This document shows, in pieces, positions 49,788 through 59,009 of a stretch of DNA of 64,000 bases (positions are counted from its first letter, which is position 1; every line of letters starts with the position of its first letter). Made by a program: the position numbers and the translations under genes. The notes below the pieces were generated by a model, which was not told the origin of the DNA, did no database searches, and saw only the letters and a program-made list of their open reading frames with translations. Origin of the DNA: Pseudomonas putida S13.1.2. Its GTDB lineage: Bacteria > Pseudomonadota > Gammaproteobacteria > Pseudomonadales > Pseudomonadaceae. The stretch lies in the NCBI RefSeq assembly GCF_000498395.2, contig NZ_CP010979.1, positions 5,982,001-6,046,000 on the forward strand, given 5' to 3'.

Positions 49788-51235
49788 AACCGGCATTACG
49801 CTTGAGCCCGTTGCTGCTGGCCGCGTTGCTGGCCGGCTGCACCATGGGCCCGGACTTCTTGCGCCCCGACAGCCAGGCACCGCAGCAGTGGGCGCCGCTG
49901 CAAGGCGAGGCGGCGGCCAGCCAGCCGCAGGCCGAACCGCTGGAACTGCGCTGGTGGGAAACCTTCCATGACGCACAGCTCAGTGCCTTGATCCAGCGCG
50001 TTGCCGAGCGCAACCTCGACCTGCAGATGGCCAGCGCCCGCTTGCTGCAAAGCCGCGCCCTGCGCAGCACCGTGGCCGCCGATGAAGTGCCGTCGGTGGA
50101 TGCAAACGCCGGCTACAGCCGTGCCCGCAACAGCGCCGAAGGCCTGAGCGATCCGTCTGGCAAGGCGGGCAAAGAGGCGTACAACCTTTGGCAAGGCGAC
50201 CTGGTGGCCGGTTGGGAACTGGACTTGTGGGGCCGCGTGCGGCGCCAGGTCGAGGCTGCCGATGCCACCGTCGAAGTGGCGGAGAACGACCGCCGCGGGG
50301 TGCTGCTGGCCTTGCTCTCGGAAACCGCCGGCAATTACATCCAGCTGCGCGCGGTGCAGCACACGATTGATGTGACGCAGGACAACCTGAAGGTCGCCCG
50401 GCACAGCCTGAAGCTGTCTGAAAATCGCCAGGCCGAAGGCGTCGCCACACGCCTGGACGTGGCCCAGGCCAGCGCCCAGGTCGCGTCGATCGAGGCCCGC
50501 TTGCCAAGCCTGGAAGCCCGGCGCGACGACCTGATCAACGCCCTCAGCTTACTCGCCGCCGAGCCGCCGCGCAGCCTGCAGGCCCAATTGCTGCAGGGCG
50601 GCGAGCTGCCTGCGCCGCAGCAGCAGTTTGCCATCGGCTTGCCGTCCGAGCTGGCCGAGCGCCGCCCTGACATCCGCCAGGCCGAAGCCCGCCTGCATGC
50701 CGCCACCGCCAGCATTGGCGTGGCCAAGGCGGATTTCTACCCCAGCATCCGGCTGTCGGGCAGCGTCGGCTTCCAGGCCATGCAGCTGTCTGATTTCGGT
50801 GGCTGGGATTCGCGCCGTTTTGCCTTCGGGCCGCAGTTGTCGTTGCCGATTTTCGAGGGCGGCCGGCTCAAGGGCACCCTGGAGTTGCGCGAGGCGCAGC
50901 AGCAGGAAGCGGCGCTGAACTACCGCAAGGTGGTGCTGGGGGCCTGGCATGAGATTGACGATGTGCTGCGCCTGTACAACGCCAGCCAATTGCGCCGTGA
51001 CCACCTGGCCGAAGCGGTGCGACAGAACCGCATCGCCCTGGAAACTGCCCAGCGCCAGTATGTGGAAGGGGCGGTGGACTTTCTCAATGTGCTGACGGTG
51101 CAGGGTGCATTGCTGGCCAGCGAGGAGCAGTGGATCGACAGCTCGGCGGCGGTGTCGCAGGCGTTGGTGGGGCTGTACAAAGCCTTGGGGGGCGGCTGGC
51201 AGGCGTTTGATGAGCAGCCTGCGAAGAACGCCTAA
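49784..51235 (+). CDS. NodT-family outer-membrane efflux lipoprotein
   Basis: 483 residues; signal peptide with lipobox LLAGC (Cys near residue 19), two outer-membrane efflux repeats (about 60-260 and 270-460). Contains the conserved RRPDIRQAEARLHAATASIG and FYPSIRLSGSVGFQ segments. Outer-membrane duct of the EmrAB-like pump. Start ATG 49784 overlaps the adaptor stop. Confidence 0.9.
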   Translation: MKPALRLSPLLLAALLAGCTMGPDFLRPDSQAPQQWAPLQGEAAASQPQAEPLELRWWETFHDAQLSALIQRVAERNLDLQMASARLLQSRALRSTVAADEVPSVDANAGYSRARNSAEGLSDPSGKAGKEAYNLWQGDLVAGWELDLWGRVRRQVEAADATVEVAENDRRGVLLALLSETAGNYIQLRAVQHTIDVTQDNLKVARHSLKLSENRQAEGVATRLDVAQASAQVASIEARLPSLEARRDDLINALSLLAAEPPRSLQAQLLQGGELPAPQQQFAIGLPSELAERRPDIRQAEARLHAATASIGVAKADFYPSIRLSGSVGFQAMQLSDFGGWDSRRFAFGPQLSLPIFEGGRLKGTLELREAQQQEAALNYRKVVLGAWHEIDDVLRLYNASQLRRDHLAEAVRQNRIALETAQRQYVEGAVDFLNVLTVQGALLASEEQWIDSSAAVSQALVGLYKALGGGWQAFDEQPAKNA

Positions 51236-51240
51236 AGGCA

Positions 51241-51354
51241 GGGGCCGCTTTGCGGCCCATCGCCGGCAAGCCAGCTCCCACAGGTGCAGTGCAGACCTCA
51301 GGCACAGCGCTATACCTGTGGGAGCTGGCTTGCCGGCGATAGGGCCGGTACAGG
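51241..51354. repeat. REP pair (type B core, type C flank)
   Basis: GGGGCCGCTTTGCGGCCC flank, CGCCGGCAAGCCAGCTCCCA core, mirrored by TGGGAGCTGGCTTGCCGGCG. Between convergent NodT and SDR genes. Confidence 0.88.
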
Positions 51355-51365
51355 TTGCCGAGATC

Positions 51366-52178
51366 TCAGAGCGGGCGCAGCAGGCCAAAGCGCTTGCGCA
51401 GTGCCCAATCCAGCAACCGCCGAGGCAGTAGCCGCGCCATCAGCGGCAACGCCGTACTGCCATTCCCCAACCGCACCACCCCCGGTACCGGCGACTTGCC
51501 GACTGCCGCCAACACACCCTGGGCAAACACCGCCGCCGAAGTCGGCCTGTCCTGCGAAGCCCGCGCCCGCGCCTGGACATGCTCACGCAACGGCCACCAT
51601 GGCGAGTCCGCCGCCAGTACCTGCTCGGCCTGGCGCTGGGCATTATTGGCGAACTGCGTGTCAATCGCCCCCGGCTGCACTTCCATCACCCGCACACCGA
51701 ACGGCGCCAGTTCCAGACGCAAGGCATCGCTCAGCGCATGCACGGCCGCTTTCGAGGCGCAGTAGGCGCCGGCGAATGGCGTGACCAGCACGCCGGAGAC
51801 GCTGCCGATGTTCACCACTGTTCCCCGTGAGCGGCGCAGCAGCGGGAACAGCGCGCGGGTCACGCCGACCACGGCGAACACGTTGGTTTCGAACTGCTGG
51901 CGCAGGGCATCCACACCACCGTCCAGCAACGGCCCCATGGCGCCGTAGCCGGCGTTGTTGATCAGGATATCCAGGGTTTCGAGTTCTTCGGCCAGGCGGG
52001 CGAGGGCCTCGCTGTCGTTCACATCCAGTTGCCGGGCGGTGTAGCCGGCGGCGTTCAGCACTTCAACATCCTCTGCCTTGCGAGCAGTGGCCCAGACGTG
52101 GTGGCCGGCATCGCGAAAGGCGTCGGCGAGTGCGCGGCCGATGCCGCTGGAACAACCGGTGATCAGGACGGTGGGCAT
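51366..52178 (-). CDS. SDR-family oxidoreductase
   Basis: 270 residues; NAD(P) motif TGCSSGIGRAL at 7-17, NNAGYGAMGP, and catalytic YCASK in AGAYCASKAAV. C-terminal RLLPRRLLDWALRKRFGLL is a membrane-associating tail often seen in the classical SDR group with long substrates. ATG 52178. Monocistronic; substrate unknown. Confidence 0.82.
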   Translation of the reverse strand: MPTVLITGCSSGIGRALADAFRDAGHHVWATARKAEDVEVLNAAGYTARQLDVNDSEALARLAEELETLDILINNAGYGAMGPLLDGGVDALRQQFETNVFAVVGVTRALFPLLRRSRGTVVNIGSVSGVLVTPFAGAYCASKAAVHALSDALRLELAPFGVRVMEVQPGAIDTQFANNAQRQAEQVLAADSPWWPLREHVQARARASQDRPTSAAVFAQGVLAAVGKSPVPGVVRLGNGSTALPLMARLLPRRLLDWALRKRFGLLRPL

Positions 52179-52210
52179 GGTTGGGGCCTGTTGTGAGGAA
52201 GATTGGTTTT

Positions 52211-52320
52211 CCTGTGCCGGCCTCTTCGCGGGTGAACCCGCTCCCAGAGATTCTGCACAGCTATCGAATGCTGTGGCGTACCTGTGGGAGCGGGCATGCC
52301 CGCGAAGAGGCCGGTAAAGG
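52211..52320. repeat. REP pair (type A)
   Basis: CCTGTGCCGGCCTCTTCGCG with GGTGAACCCGCTCCCAGAGA, mirrored by CCTGTGGGAGCGGGCATGCC. Between the SDR gene start and the end of a small membrane-protein gene. Confidence 0.9.
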
Positions 52321-52327
52321 CAAAACA

Positions 52328-52792
52328 TCAATTGGCAAATGTACCTTGCAGGTGCTCGGCACGAAATTCCAGGGTCTGCGGCCGGTACCCGGACCGCAGC
52401 GGTGGCAACGGCAGGCAATCCTTCCATTCGGCTCCCGGCTGCAAGTCACCCGGCCCCCGGTAGCGCGGGGCGTTGTAGGTGCTTTCGGCCAAATTCACAG
52501 TGTCACCCGGCGCATACGCCGCCACCCGCCAGCGCAGTTCGGTCAGCGGGGCCTTGTTGCCGTTTTTCATGTGTACCTGCAACGCACGGTCGGGCGGGCA
52601 TTGTTCGGGGGCATAGGCAAGGCGCAGGTCCAGGCGGGCCAGTTGCGAGGTTTCGCGGTTGTCTTGCCAGGCGACGAACAGGGCTACAAGGCCCAGGCCA
52701 CATGCGGCGGCCAAGGAGATCGGCAGGGCCTTGGCCGGGTAGCGCAACAGCAGTACCAGCCAGGTAAGGATGAGGAAGGCGCCGATGATCAT
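52328..52792 (-). CDS. Hypothetical membrane-anchored protein downstream of algA
   Basis: 154 residues: two hydrophobic helices at the N-terminus (IIGAFLILTWLVLLLRY and ISLAAACGLGLVALFVAW), then a soluble, probably periplasmic domain of about 105 residues with two Cys (in EQCPPDRALQ and KDCLPLPPL), possibly a disulfide. ATG 52792. It follows algA on the same strand after a REP. I do not recognise a function; similar proteins occur downstream of alginate genes in pseudomonads (from memory). Confidence 0.7.
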   Translation of the reverse strand: MIIGAFLILTWLVLLLRYPAKALPISLAAACGLGLVALFVAWQDNRETSQLARLDLRLAYAPEQCPPDRALQVHMKNGNKAPLTELRWRVAAYAPGDTVNLAESTYNAPRYRGPGDLQPGAEWKDCLPLPPLRSGYRPQTLEFRAEHLQGTFAN

Positions 52793-52860
52793 GGGGCTTG
52801 CAGACCTTGAATGCGCGGGGTCTGACCATCGTAGCCTGAAATGGGGGAGGGCTCAAAAGC

Positions 52861-52925
52861 GCGAAGCCCGCTCCCAGCCCTTGTGGGAGCGGGCTTGTCC
52901 CGCGAAAGGGCCGCAAAGCGGCCCC
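52861..52925. repeat. REP element (compact hairpin) after algA
   Basis: AAGCCCGCTCCCA, a 7-nt spacer, then TGGGAGCGGGCTT and GTCCCGCGAAAGGGCCGCAA. A short hairpin with one further REP tail, at the 3' end of the alg operon; may serve as its terminator or mRNA end. Confidence 0.75.
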
Positions 52926-52934
52926 AAGGTTCAC

Positions 52935-54389
52935 TTATTGCGCGATGGTCTTGACCGATACCCCACGCTCGACCGGCGTGGAGGTGCGCCCGTACACATC
53001 TTCGAAGCGCTCGATGTCATCCTCGCCCAGGTAGCTGCCGGACTGCACTTCGATGATCTCCAGCGGGATCTTGCCCGGGTTGCGCAGGCGGTGCACCGAA
53101 GCGATCGGGATGTAGGTCGACTGGTTCTCGGTCAGCAGGAACACGTTCTCGTCACAGGTGACCTCGGCAGTGCCGGACACCACGATCCAGTGTTCAGCGC
53201 GGTGGTGGTGCATCTGCAGCGACAGGCTGGCACCCGGCTTGACGGTGATGTGCTTGACCTGAAAGCGGCCGCCCATGTCCACCGAGTCGTACGAGCCCCA
53301 CGGGCGATACACTTCCAGGTGGTTCTGGGTTTCAGAACGGCCCTGCTCGTCGAGGGTCTTGACCATCTGCTTGACGCCCTGGACCTTGTCCTTGTGGGCA
53401 ATCATCATGGCGTCCTTGGTCTCGACCACTACGATGTTTTCAAGGCCGATCACCGACACCAGCTTGCCATTGCCGTGGATCATGCAGTTGCGGCTGTCCT
53501 GCACCACCACGTCGCCCTTGGTGACGTTGCCGTTGTCGTCCTTCTCGTGCACATCCCACAGCGACGACCAGCAGCCCACATCGCTCCAGCCGGCTGACAT
53601 CGGCACCACGCAGGCGCGCTGGGTCTTTTCCATCACCGCGTAATCGATGGAGTTGTCCGGGCAGCAGGCGAAGGTGGCTTCATCGATGCTCAGCACATCG
53701 CCCTCTTCCTCGCTGCGCTCCAGGGCCAGCACGCAGGTGTCGTAGATATCGCCGTCGTGCTTTTTCAGCTCTTCGAGGAAGCGGCTGGCGCGGAACAGGA
53801 ACATGCCGCTGTTCCAGAAGTAGCCACCGGCCTGGACGAATTCGGCGGCGCGCTTCTCATCGGGTTTTTCAACAAACTGCGCCACGCGTGCCACGCCCTC
53901 GGGCAGCAGGGCGTCCTGGCTGGAGCGGATGTAGCCGTAGCCGGTTTCCGGCTTGGTCGCCGGCACGCCGAACAGCACCATTTCGCCACGCTCGGCGGCG
54001 ATGGTGGCCAGGGCCAGGGCGCGCTGCAGGGCCTTCTGGTCGTCGATCACGTGGTCGGCGGGCAGCACCAGCATCAGCTCGTCGCGGCCTTCGTTGATCA
54101 GTTTCATGGCGGCCATGGCCACGGCCGGCGCGGTGTTACGGCCGAACGGCTCCATCAGGATGCCTTGGGTTTCCAGCTTCAGCGCAGCCAGCTGTTCCTG
54201 GACGATGAACTTGTGGTCCTTGTTGCAAACCACGATCGGTGTGTCCATGCCTTCGAACGCCAGGCGCTCGATGGTTTGCTGGAACAGGGTGTGTTCGCCG
54301 GTCAGGGCCAGGAACTGCTTGGGGAACTGCTTGCGCGACAGAGGCCACAGACGCGAACCGCTACCACCAGAAAGAATTACCGGGATCAT
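52935..54389 (-). CDS. algA: Mannose-1-phosphate guanylyltransferase / mannose-6-phosphate isomerase
   Basis: 484-residue bifunctional enzyme making GDP-mannose: the first (fructose-6-phosphate to mannose-6-phosphate) and third (GMP transfer) steps of alginate precursor synthesis. N-terminal nucleotidyltransferase with SGGSGSRLWPLSRKQFPKQF and C-terminal cupin PMI domain with Zn site QMHHHRAEHW (near residue 395). ATG 54389 (MIPVILSGG) fits GGAG spacing better than the adjacent ATG 54392. Last gene of the alg operon in the canonical order. Confidence 0.96.
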   Translation of the reverse strand: MIPVILSGGSGSRLWPLSRKQFPKQFLALTGEHTLFQQTIERLAFEGMDTPIVVCNKDHKFIVQEQLAALKLETQGILMEPFGRNTAPAVAMAAMKLINEGRDELMLVLPADHVIDDQKALQRALALATIAAERGEMVLFGVPATKPETGYGYIRSSQDALLPEGVARVAQFVEKPDEKRAAEFVQAGGYFWNSGMFLFRASRFLEELKKHDGDIYDTCVLALERSEEEGDVLSIDEATFACCPDNSIDYAVMEKTQRACVVPMSAGWSDVGCWSSLWDVHEKDDNGNVTKGDVVVQDSRNCMIHGNGKLVSVIGLENIVVVETKDAMMIAHKDKVQGVKQMVKTLDEQGRSETQNHLEVYRPWGSYDSVDMGGRFQVKHITVKPGASLSLQMHHHRAEHWIVVSGTAEVTCDENVFLLTENQSTYIPIASVHRLRNPGKIPLEIIEVQSGSYLGEDDIERFEDVYGRTSTPVERGVSVKTIAQ

Positions 54390-54422
54390 CATGTTTCTCC
54401 AATAGTCGTTAAAGGCAGGGGA

Positions 54423-55070
54423 TCAGTTGCTAGCCACGGGGCGAGTTACCCACACCGGCGACAAGGCGTTGCCGGAACCGGTTACGTACAGCACGGCGGC
54501 TTCGCCGCGCTCCAGGGCGACGGGTTTCACGTCGCCCACTTTCTTGTCACCTTGGTACAGCGCCAGGTTGACCTTGACCGGGTTGATTTCGCGTTCGCCA
54601 CGGCCGTTGGCGGCCACCGGCTTGACCACTTCGGTCTTGCCGTCGGCGGTTTTCAGGGTCAGCTGCTGGTCGCTCAGGTTCTGCACGCGCACCAGGGCTT
54701 TCTGCTTGTTCTTGAACGGTGGTTCTTCGATCAGCTGCGGGTTGCCGGTGCCGCTGTTGACCAGGGTGTAGTACTTGTCCGAGGCCAGCTTCACCGGCAC
54801 GCTCTTGCCGCCGACCTGGGCGGTGTAGTCACCGCCTGGCAGGAAGCTGAAGTCGCTGCTGGCCTGGGCGCCAACCTGCTTGATCTGGGTGTTGCCGACC
54901 GACGCGGCAGCCGGTGCGCTGGCTGCGTTGTACAGGCGCACGAAGGTCGAGCCTTTCGGTGCGCTAGGGCCGTACAGGGCGGCGTCGGCACCGGCGAAGG
55001 CCTGCATCGAAGCAAGGGAAAGGCCGGCCGCGAGGGTGAGGGCTTTGGCAATGGAAGTCTTGGTAGTCAT
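54423..55070 (-). CDS. algF: Alginate O-acetylation protein AlgF
   Basis: 215-residue periplasmic protein with signal peptide ending AFAGA (about 1-24). Needed for O-acetylation together with AlgI and AlgJ. Core segments GSTFVRLYNAASAPAAASVG and NKQKALVRVQNLSDQQLTLK. ATG 55070 chosen because AGGA lies 7 nt upstream; MH at 55076 is also possible. Confidence 0.94.
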   Translation of the reverse strand: MTTKTSIAKALTLAAGLSLASMQAFAGADAALYGPSAPKGSTFVRLYNAASAPAAASVGNTQIKQVGAQASSDFSFLPGGDYTAQVGGKSVPVKLASDKYYTLVNSGTGNPQLIEEPPFKNKQKALVRVQNLSDQQLTLKTADGKTEVVKPVAANGRGEREINPVKVNLALYQGDKKVGDVKPVALERGEAAVLYVTGSGNALSPVWVTRPVASN

Positions 55071-55090
55071 GTGCATTTCCTCTCTATCGT

Positions 55091-56248
55091 TCAGTGGTTC
55101 GTCCGGGTGGACGACAAGGCCAGGTTTTCTTCGGATTTACGGGCGTTTTTCAGCTGGGCGATCCACTGCGGATCGAAGCTGCTGAGGTCGTTTTTCATGG
55201 GCAGATAACGTTCGGGGAATTCCCACACCACCACTTGCGGTGCGGCGTTCTTGAAGGCATCGCTTTGCAGGTACTTGAGCATCGGCAGCAATGGGCCGTG
55301 GCCGTCTTCGGCGTAGTTGGCGACGTCGCTGCGCAGGGCCTGCTGCAGCGCGCCAAGGAAGTTCCAGTGCGGGTTGGCGCTGTAGCTGGTGCCCACCAGT
55401 GCGACCGGGATCTCGTTGTTGGCGAACAGTGCATCGTCGCCTTCACCCTCGGCTTGCGCCGGTCGGGTACTGCGTTGTTGCAGGTTGTCCGGGGGCGGCA
55501 GCAGGTTGCTGAACAGCGGGTCCAGTGGCAGGAAGTTGGTCAGGTCGCCTTTGTAGGGCGCGGTGCTGCCGGCTTCGGTGACGAAGGATTGCGGGTCACC
55601 GTTGAGCAGGTTCTGCCGGCTTACCGCCTCGGCCAGGGCCTGGGCGGCGACTTCGGCGCCCATCGGTGTCCAGTGGGTGTCGGTGCGCAGGAATACCTGG
55701 CCACGCGCCTTGGCTTGTTCCATGGCCGCTTGCAGGTCCGGGGCGAACACGTTGGCCTGGCGCACTTGGGCATGGAACTGGTTGTACAGGTCATCGTGCA
55801 GGCTGGCCGGCTGCTCCTTGCCCAGGTATTCCGAATAGAGGCGCGCCTTGGCCGGGATGATCGCCAGCACCAGCTGGCTACCGTGCTGCTGCAAGGTGTC
55901 GCGCACGCCACGAATCAGTGCCAGGTTTTCCTGCATCAGTTGTTCGGCGCCAGCCGTGGGCTTGAACTCTTCGTCGCTGAACAGCCATTGGTCGCGGCCC
56001 AGCACCACACCGGGGCGGCCCTCGTTGAACAACTTGAAGTCCATGGCCGCCCAAAGGTTGGTGCCCAGGCGCTTGATCGGGAATTCGGCGTCGTAGTGGG
56101 TCTCGGCGGCCTTGGCCAGCTTGCCGTTGAGCAGGGTCATCTGCTCGGTGCGCTGAAAGCTTTGCAGGCCACCGGTGGACCACACGCCCATGCCCACCAG
56201 CAAGCCGAGGAACGACAGGGAGTAAGTGATGCGTAATGTACGGTTCAT
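55091..56248 (-). CDS. algJ: Alginate O-acetyltransferase AlgJ
   Basis: 385 residues, membrane-anchored (single N-terminal helix, YSLSFLGLLVGMGVWSTG) with a periplasmic SGNH-like domain. Catalytic-type motifs RTDTHWTPMGAE (Asp-X-His) and GTSYSANPHWNF (Ser) are present. Carries acetyl groups from AlgI towards AlgX. It lies 10 nt after algI and 20 nt before algF. Confidence 0.95.
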   Translation of the reverse strand: MNRTLRITYSLSFLGLLVGMGVWSTGGLQSFQRTEQMTLLNGKLAKAAETHYDAEFPIKRLGTNLWAAMDFKLFNEGRPGVVLGRDQWLFSDEEFKPTAGAEQLMQENLALIRGVRDTLQQHGSQLVLAIIPAKARLYSEYLGKEQPASLHDDLYNQFHAQVRQANVFAPDLQAAMEQAKARGQVFLRTDTHWTPMGAEVAAQALAEAVSRQNLLNGDPQSFVTEAGSTAPYKGDLTNFLPLDPLFSNLLPPPDNLQQRSTRPAQAEGEGDDALFANNEIPVALVGTSYSANPHWNFLGALQQALRSDVANYAEDGHGPLLPMLKYLQSDAFKNAAPQVVVWEFPERYLPMKNDLSSFDPQWIAQLKNARKSEENLALSSTRTNH

Positions 56249-56258
56249 GTCATCGGCC

Positions 56259-57716
56259 TCAGAACTGGAAGTACAGGAACGGCGAGTAGCTCTGCGCCGA
56301 AAGCTTGAGGATCGAGGCCACGAACAGCAGCAGCACCAGGGCGCGGGTCATCACCCGGGTCCAGTCCAGGCCAATCGAACCGTCGTTGTTGACCTGCACC
56401 GGGGTGGCCTGGGGCGTTGGCTTGGCATTGCGGTAGAAATCACGCAGGCCGAAGAACGCCAGGGAGAGGTAGGCGACGATCAGGGTGGCCACTTGCAGGC
56501 CGGTAAGCTGGGCGCTGTTGAGTTCCGACAGCTGCCAGTCGCCAAAGCTGAACATGGCGCCGTACATGCGGCCGGCCACATGCAGGTTCTCGGCGCGGAA
56601 GATCACCCAGCCAACCACCACCAGCAGGAAGGTGAAGGCCCATTTGACCGGGTTGAAGCGCTGCGGGTTGGTGTCGAGGCCCAGCGCACGCTCGATGGCC
56701 AGCCACATGCCGTGCCAGGCGCCCCAGATGATGTAGGTGAAGTTTGCGCCGTGCCACAGGCCGCCCAGCAGCATGGTCAGGAACAGGTTGCGGTAGGTGT
56801 TGAAGGTGCCTTTGCGGTTACCGCCCAAGGTGATGTACAGGTAGTCGCGCAGCCAGGTCGACAGGCTGATGTGCCAGCGCCGCCAGAACTCGGTGATCGA
56901 CTGGCTGATATACGGCTGCTTGAAGTTCTCCATGAAGCGGAAGCCCATCATCAGGCCCAGGCCGATGGCCATGTCGCTGTAGCCGCTGAAGTCGAAGTAC
57001 AGCTGCGCGGTGTAGGCCAGCGCCCCTAGCCAGGCATCACCGGTGGTCGGGTTTTGCAGGGCGAAGCAGTGGTCGGCGACCACGGCCAGGGTATCGGCGA
57101 TGAACACTTTCTTGATGAAGCCCTGCATGAAGCGGGTGCAGCCTTCGGAGAACTTGTCCAGGGTGTGGGTGCGGTTGTTGAACTGGTCGACCAGGTCCTT
57201 GAAGCGCAACACGGGGCCGGCGATCAGGTGCGGGAAGATCGCCACGAATGCTGCGAAGTCGATCAGGTTGCGGGTAGCCGGGGTGTCGCCGCGGTACACG
57301 TCGATGATGTAGCTGATCGACTCGAAGATATAGAACGAGATACCGATCGGCAGCAGCACGTGGGTGAGGATGAACGGCTCCAGGCCGAACGAGGTCATGA
57401 TCGCGTTCAGGCTGTCGACGCCAAAGTTGGCGTACTTGAAGTAGCCGAGAATGGCCAGGTCGACGCCCACGCCGAGCAGCAGCCAGCGCTGGGCCGGTTT
57501 GGTACGTACGCCGGCGGCACCCACTTTGAGGCCTATCCAGTAGTTCCACAGGGTGACCCCGGCAAACAGGGCCAGGAAGTCCACCCGCCACCAGGCATAG
57601 AAGATGTAGCTGGCGACCAGCAGCAGCAGGTTGCGATAGCGTTGCCCGCTCAAGTAGTACAGGCCGAGGAAGATCGGCAAGAACAGGAACAGGAACACGT
57701 TGGACGAGAAGACCAT
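56259..57716 (-). CDS. algI: Alginate O-acetyltransferase AlgI (MBOAT)
   Basis: 485-residue multi-spanning inner-membrane MBOAT enzyme that passes acetyl groups across the membrane. The catalytic His is near residue 321 in GGLWHGANFTYIIWGAWHG, with family block FYAWWRVDFLALF. ATG 57716. A 181-bp gap containing a REP pair precedes it, whereas other alg junctions are at most about 33 bp. Confidence 0.96.
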   Translation of the reverse strand: MVFSSNVFLFLFLPIFLGLYYLSGQRYRNLLLLVASYIFYAWWRVDFLALFAGVTLWNYWIGLKVGAAGVRTKPAQRWLLLGVGVDLAILGYFKYANFGVDSLNAIMTSFGLEPFILTHVLLPIGISFYIFESISYIIDVYRGDTPATRNLIDFAAFVAIFPHLIAGPVLRFKDLVDQFNNRTHTLDKFSEGCTRFMQGFIKKVFIADTLAVVADHCFALQNPTTGDAWLGALAYTAQLYFDFSGYSDMAIGLGLMMGFRFMENFKQPYISQSITEFWRRWHISLSTWLRDYLYITLGGNRKGTFNTYRNLFLTMLLGGLWHGANFTYIIWGAWHGMWLAIERALGLDTNPQRFNPVKWAFTFLLVVVGWVIFRAENLHVAGRMYGAMFSFGDWQLSELNSAQLTGLQVATLIVAYLSLAFFGLRDFYRNAKPTPQATPVQVNNDGSIGLDWTRVMTRALVLLLFVASILKLSAQSYSPFLYFQF

Positions 57717-57798
57717 CCCGGTTCTCCTAATTTGTTCACAGCATCCAGGGCAAAGCGCCCCCCAAACCCCCCACGAAATGGTGGGAGATACCTAGTCC

Positions 57799-57890
57799 CC
57801 TGTAGGAGCGGGTTCACCCGCGAAGAGGCCGGCACAGGGCACCGCAGATGGCAGGCCTGGCCCTTTCGCGGGTAAACCCGCTCCTACAGG
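57799..57890. repeat. REP pair (type A, reversed polarity) inside alg operon
   Basis: CCTGTAGGAGCGGGTTCACC then GCGAAGAGGCCGGCACAGG, later CCTGGCCCTTTCGCGGGTAA then CCGCTCCTACAGG. Arms point opposite to the other type A pairs here. Lies between algL and algI. Confidence 0.88.
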
Positions 57891-57897
57891 GATGGTG

Positions 57898-59001
57898 TTA
57901 CTTTTTACGTTCTGCACTCGGGTCGTAGACCCGGGTCACATCGCCCCCCAGCCGGAAGCTGTTGAACGGCTGCATGTGCTGCTTGCGGTCAAGCGTGTCG
58001 CCGACACAGTGATAAAGCGCACACCAGGGCTCGAGCCAGGCGTACTTGCCGTCGACCTTGAGGTCGGTCATGTCCTGTTTCTCACCCGCGCGCGCCTTGA
58101 AGTGGCTGGGGTCGCGTGCACCGGCCAGTACACCTTCGCCGAGGCGCTGCAGGGCAAAGTTGTTCTCGCTGCGCAGGTCGACGTTGTTGGCCTGGGCGAA
58201 GCTGGCAATCATCGCCAGCGGCGGCAGGGCGTAGTTGTGGTAGGCCAGCGCACGCTGCTTGCGCTTGATTTCGTTGGGCAGGAAGCCCTGGTCATCGATC
58301 TGGTTGGCGCCCACCTTGTATTCCTTCACGGCCCAGTCGAACAGGTCGCGACGGTCGGTGGCCACGGCGGTTGCCATGACCGACCAGGCCGCCCAGTAGC
58401 TGTGGTTGTTGATCTTCTCCAGCGGCAGGTCGCTCCAGTCGCGCACGGTCTGCTCGGCCAGGCGGGCGAACCATTTTTCGATCAGCTCGGCCTCGGCGCG
58501 GTGCGCGGCCAGCGGCTGCGAGTTGGAAAACTTCAGGCGCAGCCAAGAACCGCTCATGCTGCCCAGCGCCCATTTGCGCATCGACTTGCCGGTGTGGTTG
58601 TAGTCGGTGGACAGCAACGCATCGGCGCGCGCCCAGGTGCCCAGCCACGCCAGGGTGCAGTCCAGCTGCGCCGGGCGGCCGTCGCGCATGTACTGGCCAA
58701 CCATCTTGCTCACGCCTTTCTCAAGGGTGGTGATGTCTTCGGTCGACTTGCGAAAGGCCTTTTCCGAGGCCGCGTTGAGCGTCGCCCGTGCCTTGTCCGA
58801 CCCTTCGTACTTGCTGCGAAACTGCAGCGCACCGGTGTAGGGCTTGGGCGCTGCTTCACAGCGGAAGTTGCCATCGCTGGTCTTGAGTTTTTCGATCCCC
58901 TCGTAGTAACCCTGGGGTGGTACCAGCGCGGCGTGCGCGGCACCGCCAAACAGGGCCAAGGCGAGCAGGGCGGGGCTTGAGATTCGCTTGAACATGGTCA
59001 T
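57898..59001 (-). CDS. algL: Alginate lyase
   Basis: 367-residue periplasmic (alpha/alpha)6-barrel polysaccharide lyase, family PL5. Signal peptide ends AHA. The catalytic NNHSYW block lies near residue 200, with the downstream helix residues GFLPNEIKRKQRALAYHNYA. It degrades stray polymer in the periplasm. ATG 59001 has GAGG upstream; MTM start overlaps the algX end. Part of the export complex. Confidence 0.96.
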   Translation of the reverse strand: MTMFKRISSPALLALALFGGAAHAALVPPQGYYEGIEKLKTSDGNFRCEAAPKPYTGALQFRSKYEGSDKARATLNAASEKAFRKSTEDITTLEKGVSKMVGQYMRDGRPAQLDCTLAWLGTWARADALLSTDYNHTGKSMRKWALGSMSGSWLRLKFSNSQPLAAHRAEAELIEKWFARLAEQTVRDWSDLPLEKINNHSYWAAWSVMATAVATDRRDLFDWAVKEYKVGANQIDDQGFLPNEIKRKQRALAYHNYALPPLAMIASFAQANNVDLRSENNFALQRLGEGVLAGARDPSHFKARAGEKQDMTDLKVDGKYAWLEPWCALYHCVGDTLDRKQHMQPFNSFRLGGDVTRVYDPSAERKK

Positions 59002-59009
59002 GGGTCGCC

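Noticed and set aside
3870..57890. REP loci as a CRISPR array or transposon ends
   Set aside because: They are scattered inverted pairs, not regularly spaced direct repeats with unique spacers, and no cas or transposase gene is near.
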